This document shows positions 24,946 to 34,078 of a stretch of 47,805 nt of DNA, one piece after another. The position numbers and the translations under genes are program-made. Under the pieces are notes generated by a model. That model made no database searches. It was not told where the DNA came from and saw only the letters and a list, made by a program, of their open reading frames with translations. Position 1 is the first letter of the stretch, and every line of letters begins with the position of its first letter. This DNA comes from Candidatus Coprenecus merdipullorum (lineage in GTDB: Bacteria > Bacteroidota > Bacteroidia > Bacteroidales > UBA932): assembly GCA_019118865.1 (NCBI GenBank), contig DWYD01000194.1:1-47805 (forward strand), in the 5' to 3' direction.

Positions 24946-26211
24946 TCAGATGAGTCTGAACGCAAGCACGGCATTGTGCCCGCCGAATCCCAGGGACGAG
25001 GAGAGAGCCATGGTCAGCCTGGCCTCACGGGCAGTGTTGGGATTGACATCCAGGTCGCACTCGGGATCAGGTTCCTTATAGTGGATGGTAGGAGGTACTA
25101 TTCCGTTCTTCAAGGCGAGCACAGCTGCCACAGCCTCGATACCGCCGGCAGCTCCGAGAGCATGTCCGGTCATGGACTTGGTGGAACAGAGAATGGCACG
25201 GCGGGCCTCAGACTCACCGAGGGCGAGCTTGATGGCTGCTGTCTCCGACTTGTCGTTCAGAGGGGTACCGGTACCGTGAGTATTGATGTGCAGCAGGTCA
25301 GAGGTCGAATAGTGAGCCTCGGTCAGAGCCTGCCTGAAAGCCTTGGCGGGTGTCGAACCGTCCGGACAGGGGGCCGTATAATGGTAAGCGTCGCATGTAT
25401 TGCCGTAACCGCATATCTCTGCGTATATCTTCGCTCCACGGGCGACGGCGTGCTCATACTCCTCGAGGACCACTACTCCGGCGCCCTCTGCGATGACGAA
25501 GCCCTGACGGCGGGCATCGAAGGGCAGTGAGGCTGCCATGGGATCCTCTGCAGGAGAGAGGGCCTTGCTGTTGGAGAAACCTCCGATGGCCAGAGGGGTG
25601 ACAGCAGCCTCGGTACCGCCGGCGATAATGGCGTCCGCATATCCGAACTTGATGGCCCTGTATGCCTCACCTATAGAGTGTGTACCTGTGGCACAGGCAG
25701 TCACGATAGGCAGGCAGACACCGCGGGCGTGATGGGCTATCGCTACATTGCCTGCGGCTATATTGGCTATCATGGTGGGGATGAACAGAGGCGATATCCA
25801 CTGAGGGCCGTCCTTGATCAACTTGGCAGTCTCGTTGACGAAAGAATGCATGCCTCCGATACCTGAGCCGATATATACTCCGAAACGGTCGGCGTGCACT
25901 GTTCCGGGAGTATTGTCCTCCTCGTCATCCGTCGCCTTAAGTCCGCTCATGGCCACTGCCTGATTGGCTGCTGCGAGGGCAAAAAGGCTGAAACGGTCGA
26001 ACTTCCTGGCCGCCTTGGGCTCAATACCGTAATCCGCGGGCTTGAAGTCTTTCACTTCTCCTGCAATCTTTACTGAAAGACCGTCAGTGGGGAACTGCGT
26101 GATAAAATCGATTCCGCAGACACCGTCCACGATGTTCTTCCAGAAAGTCTCCACATTGTTTCCGACAGGGGAGACCACTCCTAAACCTGTCACTACTACT
26201 CTTTTTTCCAT
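24946..26211 (-). CDS. fabF: 3-oxoacyl-ACP synthase II
   Basis: Condensing enzyme (KAS II) that extends acyl-ACP with malonyl-ACP. 421 residues, close to the usual ~412. Catalytic triad: C173 in VTACATG, H312 in NTHGTGTPLND, H350 in SMTGHALGAAGG, with K345. It lies 11 bases after fabH and 25 before fabZ. No acyl carrier protein gene is adjacent, unlike the common acpP-fabF pair. Confidence 0.96.
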   Translation of the reverse strand: MEKRVVVTGLGVVSPVGNNVETFWKNIVDGVCGIDFITQFPTDGLSVKIAGEVKDFKPADYGIEPKAARKFDRFSLFALAAANQAVAMSGLKATDDEEDNTPGTVHADRFGVYIGSGIGGMHSFVNETAKLIKDGPQWISPLFIPTMIANIAAGNVAIAHHARGVCLPIVTACATGTHSIGEAYRAIKFGYADAIIAGGTEAAVTPLAIGGFSNSKALSPAEDPMAASLPFDARRQGFVIAEGAGVVVLEEYEHAVARGAKIYAEICGYGNTCDAYHYTAPCPDGSTPAKAFRQALTEAHYSTSDLLHINTHGTGTPLNDKSETAAIKLALGESEARRAILCSTKSMTGHALGAAGGIEAVAAVLALKNGIVPPTIHYKEPDPECDLDVNPNTAREARLTMALSSSLGFGGHNAVLAFRLI

Positions 26212-26222
26212 ATAGTTTTATT

Positions 26223-27179
26223 TTACTTTGACCAGCGGAGAATACATGCACCGGTAGTGAATCCTGCTCCGAACGCACTGAGCAGCAGCATTTCTCCTGT
26301 TTTTAATTGATTACCTCTACTGAGGTCGTCCAGCAGAGCGGGTATCGACGCGGACGAGGTGTTTCCGTACTTGTCGAGGTTGAATGGAAACTTGCTCTTA
26401 TCCTGATTGACGAAATGACGGATGGACTCGATGATGCGGACATTGGCCTGATGCAGCACATACAGGTCGATGTCATCCGCTGTCATGCCGGCCATGGTCA
26501 GCACCTTGTCGATATCCTTGATGGAAGAGGATACGGCGAGCTTGAATACATCCTGACCGTTCATAACCACACCCTCAGTGTCGACCTCCTCCTTGGTTAT
26601 GAAGGGAGTCGGCTGAAGCTTGCGCTTCTGGTAGAGAGCCTCTACCTTGCAATGGGTGGACACGCGGATGGCCTTCAGGTCATCACCCTTGGTTACTACC
26701 ACAGCACCGGCTGCATCTCCGAAGAGGATGCAGGAGGAGCGGTCATGCCAGTTCATCATGCGGGCAGGCTCCTCGGCACAGACGATGAGGATGTTCTTCA
26801 GGTCCTTGGTGGCCAGGTACGCCTCAGCTATATCGAGAGCGTAGATAAATCCCGTGCAGGCACAGTTGATGTCCACGGTGGGGCATGTAGCGCCCAGCAT
26901 TCCCTGGATGACACATCCCAAACCGGGAGTGACATATTCGTTCACCACATTGGAACAGATGATGAAATCCACCTGCTCCGATGTTATCCTCGCGTCTTCC
27001 ATGGCATTCCGGGCAGCTGTCGCAGCCAGGTCCTCCAGTCTCTCGGAGGATATTACGCGCCTTTCATGGATGCCGGTACGGGTCACGATCCACTCGTCGC
27101 TGGTATCCAGAAAGTTCTCCAGCATCGCATTGGTCACGACCTTTGAGGGGCGCGCACTGCCAGTTCCTATAATTCTCAT
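26223..27179 (-). CDS. fabH: 3-oxoacyl-ACP synthase III
   Basis: Starts fatty-acid synthesis by condensing acyl-CoA with malonyl-ACP; its primer preference helps set straight or branched chains. 318 residues. The thiolase-fold nucleophile is C108 in CACTGF, with H in LHQANVRI (~245) and N in GNTSSASIP (~275). It is first gene of the fab operon behind a near-perfect promoter at 27204-27234. Confidence 0.96.
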   Translation of the reverse strand: MRIIGTGSARPSKVVTNAMLENFLDTSDEWIVTRTGIHERRVISSERLEDLAATAARNAMEDARITSEQVDFIICSNVVNEYVTPGLGCVIQGMLGATCPTVDINCACTGFIYALDIAEAYLATKDLKNILIVCAEEPARMMNWHDRSSCILFGDAAGAVVVTKGDDLKAIRVSTHCKVEALYQKRKLQPTPFITKEEVDTEGVVMNGQDVFKLAVSSSIKDIDKVLTMAGMTADDIDLYVLHQANVRIIESIRHFVNQDKSKFPFNLDKYGNTSSASIPALLDDLSRGNQLKTGEMLLLSAFGAGFTTGACILRWSK

Positions 27180-27203
27180 ATTTTATCTTATATTAAAACC
27201 GCG

Positions 27204-27234
27204 CAAAAATATACATTTTGCTGTAAAATTCAAA
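27204..27234 (-). promoter_or_regulatory. consensus promoter of the fab operon
   Basis: On the minus strand TTTG (complement 27231-27234), 19 bases, then TATTTTTG (complement 27204-27211), a full match to TTTG-N19-TAnnTTTG. The -33 element sits at the edge of the ftcD terminator hairpin. Confidence 0.75.
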
Positions 27235-27268
27235 AGTCCCCGCAGCGACACTCCGCCGCAGGGACTTC
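27228..27268 (-). terminator. terminator of the hut operon after ftcD
   Basis: A GC-rich stem with arms AAGTCCC/GGGACTT (27234-27240 with 27261-27267), extended inward by GC pairs, is followed by TTGAATTTT on the minus strand. It separates the hut and fab operons. Confidence 0.85.
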
Positions 27269-27277
27269 AAAGGGTTG

Positions 27278-28975
27278 TCAGCCTATCTTAGCATTGACTA
27301 TATCAATGATTCTGGCCTCCTGCACAATAGCCTCCTTTCCAATGGCAGAGGCCTCGGCCACGAGGGCATCGGCCTTCTCGCGGTCCTTCAGGCCGGCAGC
27401 ATTGATCTTGACGTTGAGGAGAGCTCCAAGGACTGCGGAACGGGCCGCGAGAGCACCTACACCTGCATCGGATACGGAGTTGGGATTACCCTCCGAGGCC
27501 ATTGCCTCCACCAGCTCGAACACCTTGAAAGAGGCCTTCATGGTCCTCAGAGGCACCTCGGTGGCATAGAGAGTGGCCTCCTGCATGGCGGCAGCGCGGG
27601 CAGCCTTCTCCTCATCAGTCTTCTTGGGCAGGGACATGGCGTCCATGATACGGTTGAATGCGGCCGTATCCTCGTCCACGAGGTGCAGCAGCTCGTACAT
27701 CAGCTCCTGTCCCTTCTCAGCCCACTCGGAGAACTTGGGGCACTGGTCATCCCAACCTCTCTTGTGCGAGGACAGGTTAGCCACCATGGCTCCGAGAGCG
27801 GCTCCGAGGGAGCCCATATATGCGGATATCGATCCGCCGCCGGGAGCCGGAGACTCGCGGGAGGTCTCCTCCGCGAAGCCGCGGACGGTCAGGTCCACCA
27901 GCTTGGGAGTCCTGTCACTGTCCTCGAGGATGTACTCGATAACTTTCTCGCGGGGATTGAAAGGCTTGAGGTCGTCCAGTCCCATGGACTTCACGGCGAT
28001 CTTTATGATGTCCTCCTCGGGGATACCGCAGGAGCGGTTCTGCTTGGCCAGATAGTGCTTGCCGGCGTCGATGAGCACCTTCTTGGGGATAAGGCCGACA
28101 ATCTCCGAGCCGGTCACCCTCAGACCGCGGGCGTGAGCCTTCTCACATACCTCGTCGAAGGCCACATGTACGGGAGTGACGTTGATATTGGTCACATTCA
28201 TGGACACCTGGGCGATGCCGTACTCCTCGATGAACCAGCCGATAGCCTTGCAGCCCTTCAGTGTACCGGGAATCCAGACCACATTGCCGTTCTCATCCTT
28301 CACCACCTTTCCGGTGATAGGGTCGCCCTCTCTCTTCTTGCGGCCCTTCTCGCGCACGTCGAAGGCCACGGAGTTGGCACGGCGGGTGGAGGTGGTGTTG
28401 AGGTTATAGTTGATGGCCACGAGGAAATCCCTGGCGCCCACAGCAGTAGCACCTGTACGTGCGGTATAGTCGTCGATGACGGCCGGGCCGAAATCGGGCT
28501 TCTCCCCGTCGGCGAATCTCTTGGCCAGGCCCTCATACTCGCCTGCGCGGCATACGGCCAGATTCCTGCGTGCCTCGGTATAGGCAGCGCTCTCATAGCA
28601 GAATACCGGGATTCCCAGCTCCTCGCCTATCCTCTTGGCCAGGGTGCGGGCATACTCAGCGCACTCCTCCATAGTCACGCCTGCGATGGGCACGAGAGGG
28701 CACACGTCGGTGGCACCCATGCGGGGATGCTCGCCATGATGGTGTCTCATGTCGATGACCTCGGAGGCCTTCCTGACTGCGCGGAAAGCAGCCTCCATGA
28801 CCTTCTCGGGTTCTCCTACGAAAGTAACCACCGTACGGTTGGTGGCGGCACCGGGATCCACGTCCAGGAGCTTTACACCCTCGACACTCTCGGCGGCGTC
28901 GGTAATCTGTTTGATAATCTGCATATCGCGTCCCTCGCTGAAGTTGGGAACGCACTCGATAAGTTTACGTGTCAT
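27278..28975 (-). CDS. ftcD: bifunctional glutamate formimidoyltransferase / formimidoyltetrahydrofolate cyclodeaminase
   Basis: Final step of histidine degradation. The N-terminal domain (residues 1-~330, opening KLIECVPNFSEGRD, with HHHGEHPRMGATDVCP) moves the formimino group from N-formimino-glutamate to tetrahydrofolate, freeing glutamate. The C-terminal domain (about 355-565, with SPAPGGGSISAYMGSLGAALG) releases ammonia to give 5,10-methenyl-THF. 565 residues, close to the animal FTCD. It is last in the hutH-hutI-ftcD operon, 23 bases after hutI, and ends at a terminator. Because both activities are fused, no separate fchA is needed. Confidence 0.95.
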   Translation of the reverse strand: MTRKLIECVPNFSEGRDMQIIKQITDAAESVEGVKLLDVDPGAATNRTVVTFVGEPEKVMEAAFRAVRKASEVIDMRHHHGEHPRMGATDVCPLVPIAGVTMEECAEYARTLAKRIGEELGIPVFCYESAAYTEARRNLAVCRAGEYEGLAKRFADGEKPDFGPAVIDDYTARTGATAVGARDFLVAINYNLNTTSTRRANSVAFDVREKGRKKREGDPITGKVVKDENGNVVWIPGTLKGCKAIGWFIEEYGIAQVSMNVTNINVTPVHVAFDEVCEKAHARGLRVTGSEIVGLIPKKVLIDAGKHYLAKQNRSCGIPEEDIIKIAVKSMGLDDLKPFNPREKVIEYILEDSDRTPKLVDLTVRGFAEETSRESPAPGGGSISAYMGSLGAALGAMVANLSSHKRGWDDQCPKFSEWAEKGQELMYELLHLVDEDTAAFNRIMDAMSLPKKTDEEKAARAAAMQEATLYATEVPLRTMKASFKVFELVEAMASEGNPNSVSDAGVGALAARSAVLGALLNVKINAAGLKDREKADALVAEASAIGKEAIVQEARIIDIVNAKIG

Positions 28976-28998
28976 GTCGGTTTATAATTTTTCTGTTT

Positions 28999-30258
28999 TT
29001 AATATTTCTTTCCGTTCAGTATTGTTGTCTCTATAAGCTGTGATGTAAAACTGTAAGGAACAAATTCGTATGAGGGTATCTTCTTGGTAATGAAGAGGAA
29101 AGCCTTCTTGCCTGGAGTAATGCTCCCGTATTCGGAGGCTACACCCATGGCAAACGCACCGTTGACAGTGGCTGCATTCAACACTGTCTCGAGAGTCAGA
29201 CGCATCTTGATCATGGCCAGGGCCATCATGAACTTCATGTCACCGGAGGGGCAGGATCCGGGATTGTAGTTGGAGGCAATGGCCAGCGGCAGGTCATACT
29301 CCAGCATCTCCTTCGCCTTAGGATAATCCATATCCAGGAAAAATGTCGCACCGGGCAGGAGCGTAGCGATGGTCCCGCTGCCCTGCAAGGCCTTGAACTC
29401 CTCAGGGCCGGTGAACTCGAGATGATCGACAGAAGCAGCGCCATAGCGCACGCCCACCTGCACTCCGCCGGAAAAACTCATCTGGTTGGCATGCACCTTC
29501 GGAACCATGCCGTACTTGGCGGCGGCCTCGAAGATCCGGGAAGCATCCTCCACAGTGAAGAATCCCTCCTCCACGAAAATATCCACGTAGTCGGCCAGTC
29601 CCTCGGCGGCGACGGCCGGCATGATCTCACGGACTATCTCGTCCACATACCCCTCCCGGTTGCCTTTATAACGGGCGGGCACGGCGTGGGCTCCGAGGAA
29701 GGTGGTGCGGACCCGGAGCGGAGTCTCCTCCTCCACCCTGCGGGCGACCCGGAGCATCTTGACCTCATCCTCGACGGTGAGGCCGTAACCGCTCTTGATC
29801 TCCACCGCACCGGTGCCTAAGGAGATTATCTCCCATGCACGGACCAGGGTCTGCTGCAGGAGGTCATCCTCCGGAGTATTGTGCAGCAGTTCCACCGAAT
29901 TGAGGATACCGCCGCCCCGGCGGGCAATCTCCTGATAAGAGAGGCCGCGCAGCTTGTCCATGAACTCCGTCTCGCGGCTGCCGGCATAGACCAGATGGGT
30001 GTGGGAGTCGCAGTAGGAAGGGAACACCATCCTCCCCTCAGCGTCAATCACCTCTTCCGCAGAGCGTTCCATCGCCTCCAGTTCCTCCGGCCGGAGGTCC
30101 TGCATCCTGCCGAGGCGGGAGATACGGTCTCCCTCCGTCAGCAGCCAGGCGCCGTCAAGACAGGGCAGCGACAGCATCTCCTCTCCCCGCAACGGGGCAG
30201 AGGGAGCCGCTTCCCGCACATTGACAAGCTTTTTTATATTTTTTATAAAAATTGACAT
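28999..30258 (-). CDS. hutI: imidazolonepropionase
   Basis: Hydrolyses 4-imidazolone-5-propionate to N-formimino-glutamate, the third step of histidine breakdown. 419 residues, the usual length. Amidohydrolase fold: metal ligands H86 and H88 (SHTHLVYAG), further histidines in FLGAHAVP and KVHANQM, and a C-terminal NYNPGSCPSGDM region holding the active-site loop. The start is 2 bases after the hutH stop, so translation is probably coupled. Confidence 0.96.
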   Translation of the reverse strand: MSIFIKNIKKLVNVREAAPSAPLRGEEMLSLPCLDGAWLLTEGDRISRLGRMQDLRPEELEAMERSAEEVIDAEGRMVFPSYCDSHTHLVYAGSRETEFMDKLRGLSYQEIARRGGGILNSVELLHNTPEDDLLQQTLVRAWEIISLGTGAVEIKSGYGLTVEDEVKMLRVARRVEEETPLRVRTTFLGAHAVPARYKGNREGYVDEIVREIMPAVAAEGLADYVDIFVEEGFFTVEDASRIFEAAAKYGMVPKVHANQMSFSGGVQVGVRYGAASVDHLEFTGPEEFKALQGSGTIATLLPGATFFLDMDYPKAKEMLEYDLPLAIASNYNPGSCPSGDMKFMMALAMIKMRLTLETVLNAATVNGAFAMGVASEYGSITPGKKAFLFITKKIPSYEFVPYSFTSQLIETTILNGKKY

Positions 30259-30260
30259 TT

Positions 30261-31757
30261 TTAAATTTCTGCGTTTTTAATAAACTCTATGGAATCCTTG
30301 ATACGGGTGTACATCACCGTATCCTCCTCTACGAAAGGCACAGTCCTGCGGTAGTCCTCGAAGAATTTCTCAATCACGGGCGAGGACTTGCCGACACCGG
30401 CGCGATGACGGAACTCGAGGGCCTGGGCGGCGTTCAGCATCTCGATTCCGAGGATCTTCTCCACATTCTCTATAACTCTGACGCATTTGGTCGCGGCGTT
30501 GGCGCCCATGCTGACATGGTCCTCCTGACCCTGGGAAGAGTCGATGGTGTCTACCACGCAGGGAGTGCACAGCTGCTTGTTCTGGCTGACTATGGATGCC
30601 GCGGCGTACTGCGGAATCATGAAGCCGGAGTTCAGTCCTGACTTGGCCACTAGGAAGGAGGGGAGTCCCCTCTTGCCGGAAATCAGCTGATAGGTACGGC
30701 GCTCGGATATGGAGCCAAGCTCCGCCATGGCGATGGCCAGGAAATCCAGGGTTATGGACAGAGGCTGTCCGTGGAAGTTGCCGGCGGAGATGACCTGGTC
30801 CTCGTCGGGAAGGACGGTAGGGTTGTCGGTAGCGCTGTTGACTTCGGTCATGAAGACGCTCTCCACATACCCGAGCGCGTCCTTGGACGCTCCGTGCACC
30901 TGAGGCACACAGCGGAAGGAGTAGGGATCCTGCACTTCCTTGCCGGGTCCGTCGATGAGCTGGCTGCCCTGGAGATAGCCGAGGATGACGCGGGCCGTCT
31001 CCATCTGTCCCTTATGAGGACGGACTGCATGCACACCGGGTGTGAAGGGCTCCTTGCGGCCGTTGAAGGCCTCGAGGGAAACGGTGGCTATCTTGTCGGC
31101 GGCCGCAGAGATATGCTTCGCATGACACAGGCACCATACGGCATGGGCCAGCATGAACTGGGTGCCGTTGAGAAGGGCCAGACCCTCCTTCGACGCTAGT
31201 GTCAGAGGCTTCCATCCGAAGAGTTTCTCCAGTTCGCTTCCGGGATATCTCCTGCCCTTGTAGTCAAACTCGCCGAGCCCCAGCAGAGGCAGGCACATAT
31301 TGGCCAGAGGTGCCAGGTCGCCGGACGCGCCGAGAGAGCCCTGCTGATATACCACCGGAATCACACCCTCATTGAAGAAGTCCACCAGCCTCTCCACGGT
31401 CTCCACCCTAACGCCTGAATATCCGTAAGAGAGAGACTTGACTTTCAAGGCCAGCATCAGCCGGACAATCTCGGGACGCACCTCGTCCCCCACCCCGCAG
31501 GCGTGGGACATCACCAGATTCTTCTGGAGCTGGGAAAGCTGGTCGCGGTCCACAGACACATTGCACAGCGAGCCGAAGCCGGTAGTTACTCCATAAATCG
31601 GGGCTTTCTGGCTCTTCATGCGCTCGTCCAGATAGTTGCGGCACTTTTCAATTCTTTTGCGTGAAGCCTCGCCCAGATGCAGACGGCACTCGGGATCGAG
31701 GAGGGTCCTTACGTCTTCGAAGGAATGCTGAAGGATGTCTATGTCAAACTGTATCAT
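30261..31757 (-). CDS. hutH: histidine ammonia-lyase
   Basis: Converts L-histidine to trans-urocanate and ammonia. 498 residues. The MIO cofactor precursor A144-S145-G146 lies in GSLGASGDLAPLA, and Y56 in YGVTTGFG is the conserved active-site tyrosine. It is first gene of the hut operon. The next pathway enzyme, urocanase (hutU), is not in the window and must be elsewhere if the pathway is complete. The start codon touches one of two matching palindromes described separately. Confidence 0.97.
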   Translation of the reverse strand: MIQFDIDILQHSFEDVRTLLDPECRLHLGEASRKRIEKCRNYLDERMKSQKAPIYGVTTGFGSLCNVSVDRDQLSQLQKNLVMSHACGVGDEVRPEIVRLMLALKVKSLSYGYSGVRVETVERLVDFFNEGVIPVVYQQGSLGASGDLAPLANMCLPLLGLGEFDYKGRRYPGSELEKLFGWKPLTLASKEGLALLNGTQFMLAHAVWCLCHAKHISAAADKIATVSLEAFNGRKEPFTPGVHAVRPHKGQMETARVILGYLQGSQLIDGPGKEVQDPYSFRCVPQVHGASKDALGYVESVFMTEVNSATDNPTVLPDEDQVISAGNFHGQPLSITLDFLAIAMAELGSISERRTYQLISGKRGLPSFLVAKSGLNSGFMIPQYAAASIVSQNKQLCTPCVVDTIDSSQGQEDHVSMGANAATKCVRVIENVEKILGIEMLNAAQALEFRHRAGVGKSSPVIEKFFEDYRRTVPFVEEDTVMYTRIKDSIEFIKNAEI

Positions 31758-31796
31758 ACATTTGTAATTAAATGGTCGAATAACATTACAAATGTA
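31757..31796 (-). promoter_or_regulatory. hut promoter with two matching palindromes (candidate operator)
   Basis: The plus strand carries TACATTTGTA at 31757-31766 and TACAAATGTA at 31787-31796. Each is a TACA-N2-TGTA dyad, and extended arms form a perfect 12-base inverted repeat (31757-31768 with 31785-31796). The distal site contains the -7 element TACATTTG on the minus strand, and the proximal site ends at the hutH start codon. The placement, flanking the likely transcription start, fits a repressor bound to both sites. No hut regulator gene is in the window. Confidence 0.6.
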
Positions 31797-31819
31797 GCAA
31801 AAAAAATCAAATCAGCTCC

Positions 31820-34078
31820 TTATCTCTCAATCCAAATCAAAGGGCTCCTACCATCAATCTCCTCTATTATGCCCTTCATATATCCTTCAAAATACTTTTC
31901 TGCATACTTGAAAGCCGGGAAATCCGGAGCAGGCACAGACTCAGCCCTTCGGGAAAGTCTCACTGGCCAGTTGGTGATACTGTACCTGTCCTTCGGCCGC
32001 AGGTCAGGCATCCAGTTGAAATCCCGGAGCCGGCTGTTCTCCTGCTTGAGATCCCTTATCGGAAATGCATCGCTCTTGACATTTTCAAGATACAGGATCC
32101 TCTGAACCTGACCGTCCTTAAGCCGTCCAGTCATAATCCTGCACTCTTTCTGGTTCATCGTAGTGATAAGAGAATCTTCCGCAATATAGAACATCGCTGT
32201 CACTCCGCCCAGTGCATCAAAACGGGAAACCTGGTTATCCTGAAAATATCCTATCATTTCCGGAGACTTGATCTGATGATAGAATCTGTCCGGTTCCTCT
32301 TCCGATATGACAAACGCATTGGCAAAAAGGAACCCTTTGTCCAGGGTCTCATTACGTATAAGGAACTGCATGCTGTCGGCTGTAATCTGATTCTTAATCT
32401 CATACCAAAGAATGGGCTCGGTAAACAGCCTCGCAATAGAGTCAATGGACGAGAACAGCAGGGAATCGCACGTCACCTGAAGATCACTCTTAAATATGCG
32501 TACGTGATGGTAAGCCTCCACAAACGACACCTGAGTCGTATCAGGAGGTGGTGGTACAGAGAGAGAATCCGATACTGACAGTGAATCAGACACCATGATA
32601 GAATCCTGTATCGGCAGCGAATCAGACACCATTACGGAATCCTGTATCAGCAGCGAATCAGTCACAACTGGAAGCGAATCCGTAGCCACCTGTGGATCCG
32701 GAGAATCCAAGGAATCAATACGTCCTATGGAATCCGCCACTACTATAGAATCCATGACAGCCAGAGTATCAGCAGCCAGAATCTCTCCAAGCGTATCCTG
32801 AGGGCTGAAATAAGGATACGGCAACGTCCCGGGAGGAGCTGTCTGCTGGCCGGATCCTGACATACGGGGCGGCCCCCCGGCAGAACCTACGGAGGATGAG
32901 GCAGAGGCCCCCGCCTTGCTTCCTGCAGACGTTCCGGAAGATGCTCCTGCTGACGTTCCGGCAGGTGCTCCGGAAGATGTTCCGGAAGACGCCCCGGACG
33001 ATGCCCCGTTCTGCTTTTTCGCATCAAGAGGATCCACCAAAGCCTCAGCGTACCTCTGTTTTGCTGTCGCTACAACAGCACTGTCAACCTCAAACATCCG
33101 CTTGGTATAATATATGAGCGTATCCGAGGCCATGAACAGTGAATCACGTCCCCCGTCCTCTGTCTCCTCAATAAGCACTATCGCCGGATCACGGTATAGC
33201 TCCGCACGGCGCGGCTCATTCCAGAACCTGAGCTCTCCGGCCAAGACTACCGCATTGTCTACGGTATCCAGAAGCTGAACATTTCCCAGCAAATGTGAAT
33301 ACTCCACATTTCTATCATATGTAAGCGAGTCACACCACACCTCATAATCTTCCGTAAGGATATGCACGTCCTTGTAGAAAAAGAACTGTTCCTCAGGCCT
33401 GACATAACGGCCCTTCCCGGAAGAAATGGCATTCAGGTCATACCAACCCTTCGTACTGCCGTAAAAATCCGCAATGTCCGCACGCGCATCATATATGAGG
33501 GTATCACAGACGAAAAACATGGAATCAGAGAACATCTCGACTTCCCCCACGAAGTCGAACATCTCCAGCTTGGACTGATACTTTCCGGTAAGGCTCTCTA
33601 TCAGATTGCCGTCGTGGTCCCTCATTGCAGCACCGCGGTAGAAGAATGCCACACTGTCCCTGGTGTTATAGTCCAGATAGTTGGTCCTCAACACATTGCT
33701 GTCCCGGTCTATCAGTTCGACAAGATGCCCGCGGAACCTTGCTGTATTCTGAGGAATGATATATTTGATACTGTCACCTGTCAATACAGTATTCTCCTGT
33801 TCGATTTTTATATGTCCTATCGCATCAATATACTCCTCGTCCACATTCCAATATGCAGTGTCGCAATACAGATAAGTGTCATTATGGAGAAATACCGCGT
33901 TCCCCTCCACCTTACGGTAAGGCCTGCCGCCGATCTCAATGAGCCTGGCTCTCTCAGCCGTTATCAGCCGGACCAGGGAATCTCTATCCTCCCGGGAGTC
34001 CCTGCTTCCGGATGCAGAAAGCGGGACAGCGGTCACCTGCAGGAGCAAAATGCAGAATATCAGCGCCCTGTACCTCAT
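31820..34078 (-). CDS. OstA/LptA-like envelope protein with repeat-rich insert
   Basis: 752 residues with a signal peptide (residues ~1-24). The N-terminal ~330 residues carry repeated OstA/LptA-like beta-jellyroll strands (KVEGNAVFLHNDTYLYCDTAYWN, HIKIEQENTVLTGDSIKYI); further strands resume after ~510. LptA-fold proteins form the periplasmic bridge that carries LPS to the outer membrane. Two low-complexity stretches lie between: a Gly/Ala/Ser-rich segment (nt ~32875-33010) and a run of DS-L/I-x units (nt ~32545-32760). It is last in an operon with two PPIase-like proteins and guaB and overlaps the SurA-like gene by 4 bases. The function is inferred from fold and neighbours. Confidence 0.82.
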   Translation of the reverse strand: MRYRALIFCILLLQVTAVPLSASGSRDSREDRDSLVRLITAERARLIEIGGRPYRKVEGNAVFLHNDTYLYCDTAYWNVDEEYIDAIGHIKIEQENTVLTGDSIKYIIPQNTARFRGHLVELIDRDSNVLRTNYLDYNTRDSVAFFYRGAAMRDHDGNLIESLTGKYQSKLEMFDFVGEVEMFSDSMFFVCDTLIYDARADIADFYGSTKGWYDLNAISSGKGRYVRPEEQFFFYKDVHILTEDYEVWCDSLTYDRNVEYSHLLGNVQLLDTVDNAVVLAGELRFWNEPRRAELYRDPAIVLIEETEDGGRDSLFMASDTLIYYTKRMFEVDSAVVATAKQRYAEALVDPLDAKKQNGASSGASSGTSSGAPAGTSAGASSGTSAGSKAGASASSSVGSAGGPPRMSGSGQQTAPPGTLPYPYFSPQDTLGEILAADTLAVMDSIVVADSIGRIDSLDSPDPQVATDSLPVVTDSLLIQDSVMVSDSLPIQDSIMVSDSLSVSDSLSVPPPPDTTQVSFVEAYHHVRIFKSDLQVTCDSLLFSSIDSIARLFTEPILWYEIKNQITADSMQFLIRNETLDKGFLFANAFVISEEEPDRFYHQIKSPEMIGYFQDNQVSRFDALGGVTAMFYIAEDSLITTMNQKECRIMTGRLKDGQVQRILYLENVKSDAFPIRDLKQENSRLRDFNWMPDLRPKDRYSITNWPVRLSRRAESVPAPDFPAFKYAEKYFEGYMKGIIEEIDGRSPLIWIER
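32583..32654. repeat. tandem 36-base in-frame repeat inside the OstA-like gene
   Basis: Two adjacent 36-base units (32583-32618 and 32619-32654) differ at only a few bases and encode 12-residue units beginning D-S-L, differing in L/P and I/V. Degenerate copies extend on both sides. Confidence 0.75.

Noticed and set aside
24921-24974. Longer FabZ start at 24974
   Set aside because: It would overlap the end of fabF and add residues not found in FabZ proteins; 24920 gives the standard length.
27275-28987. Open frame of ~570 codons on the plus strand antisense to the whole ftcD gene
   Set aside because: It mirrors ftcD in a codon-biased, GC-rich gene. Its translation is low-complexity (many His, Gly, Leu) and matches no family, while ftcD is unmistakable.
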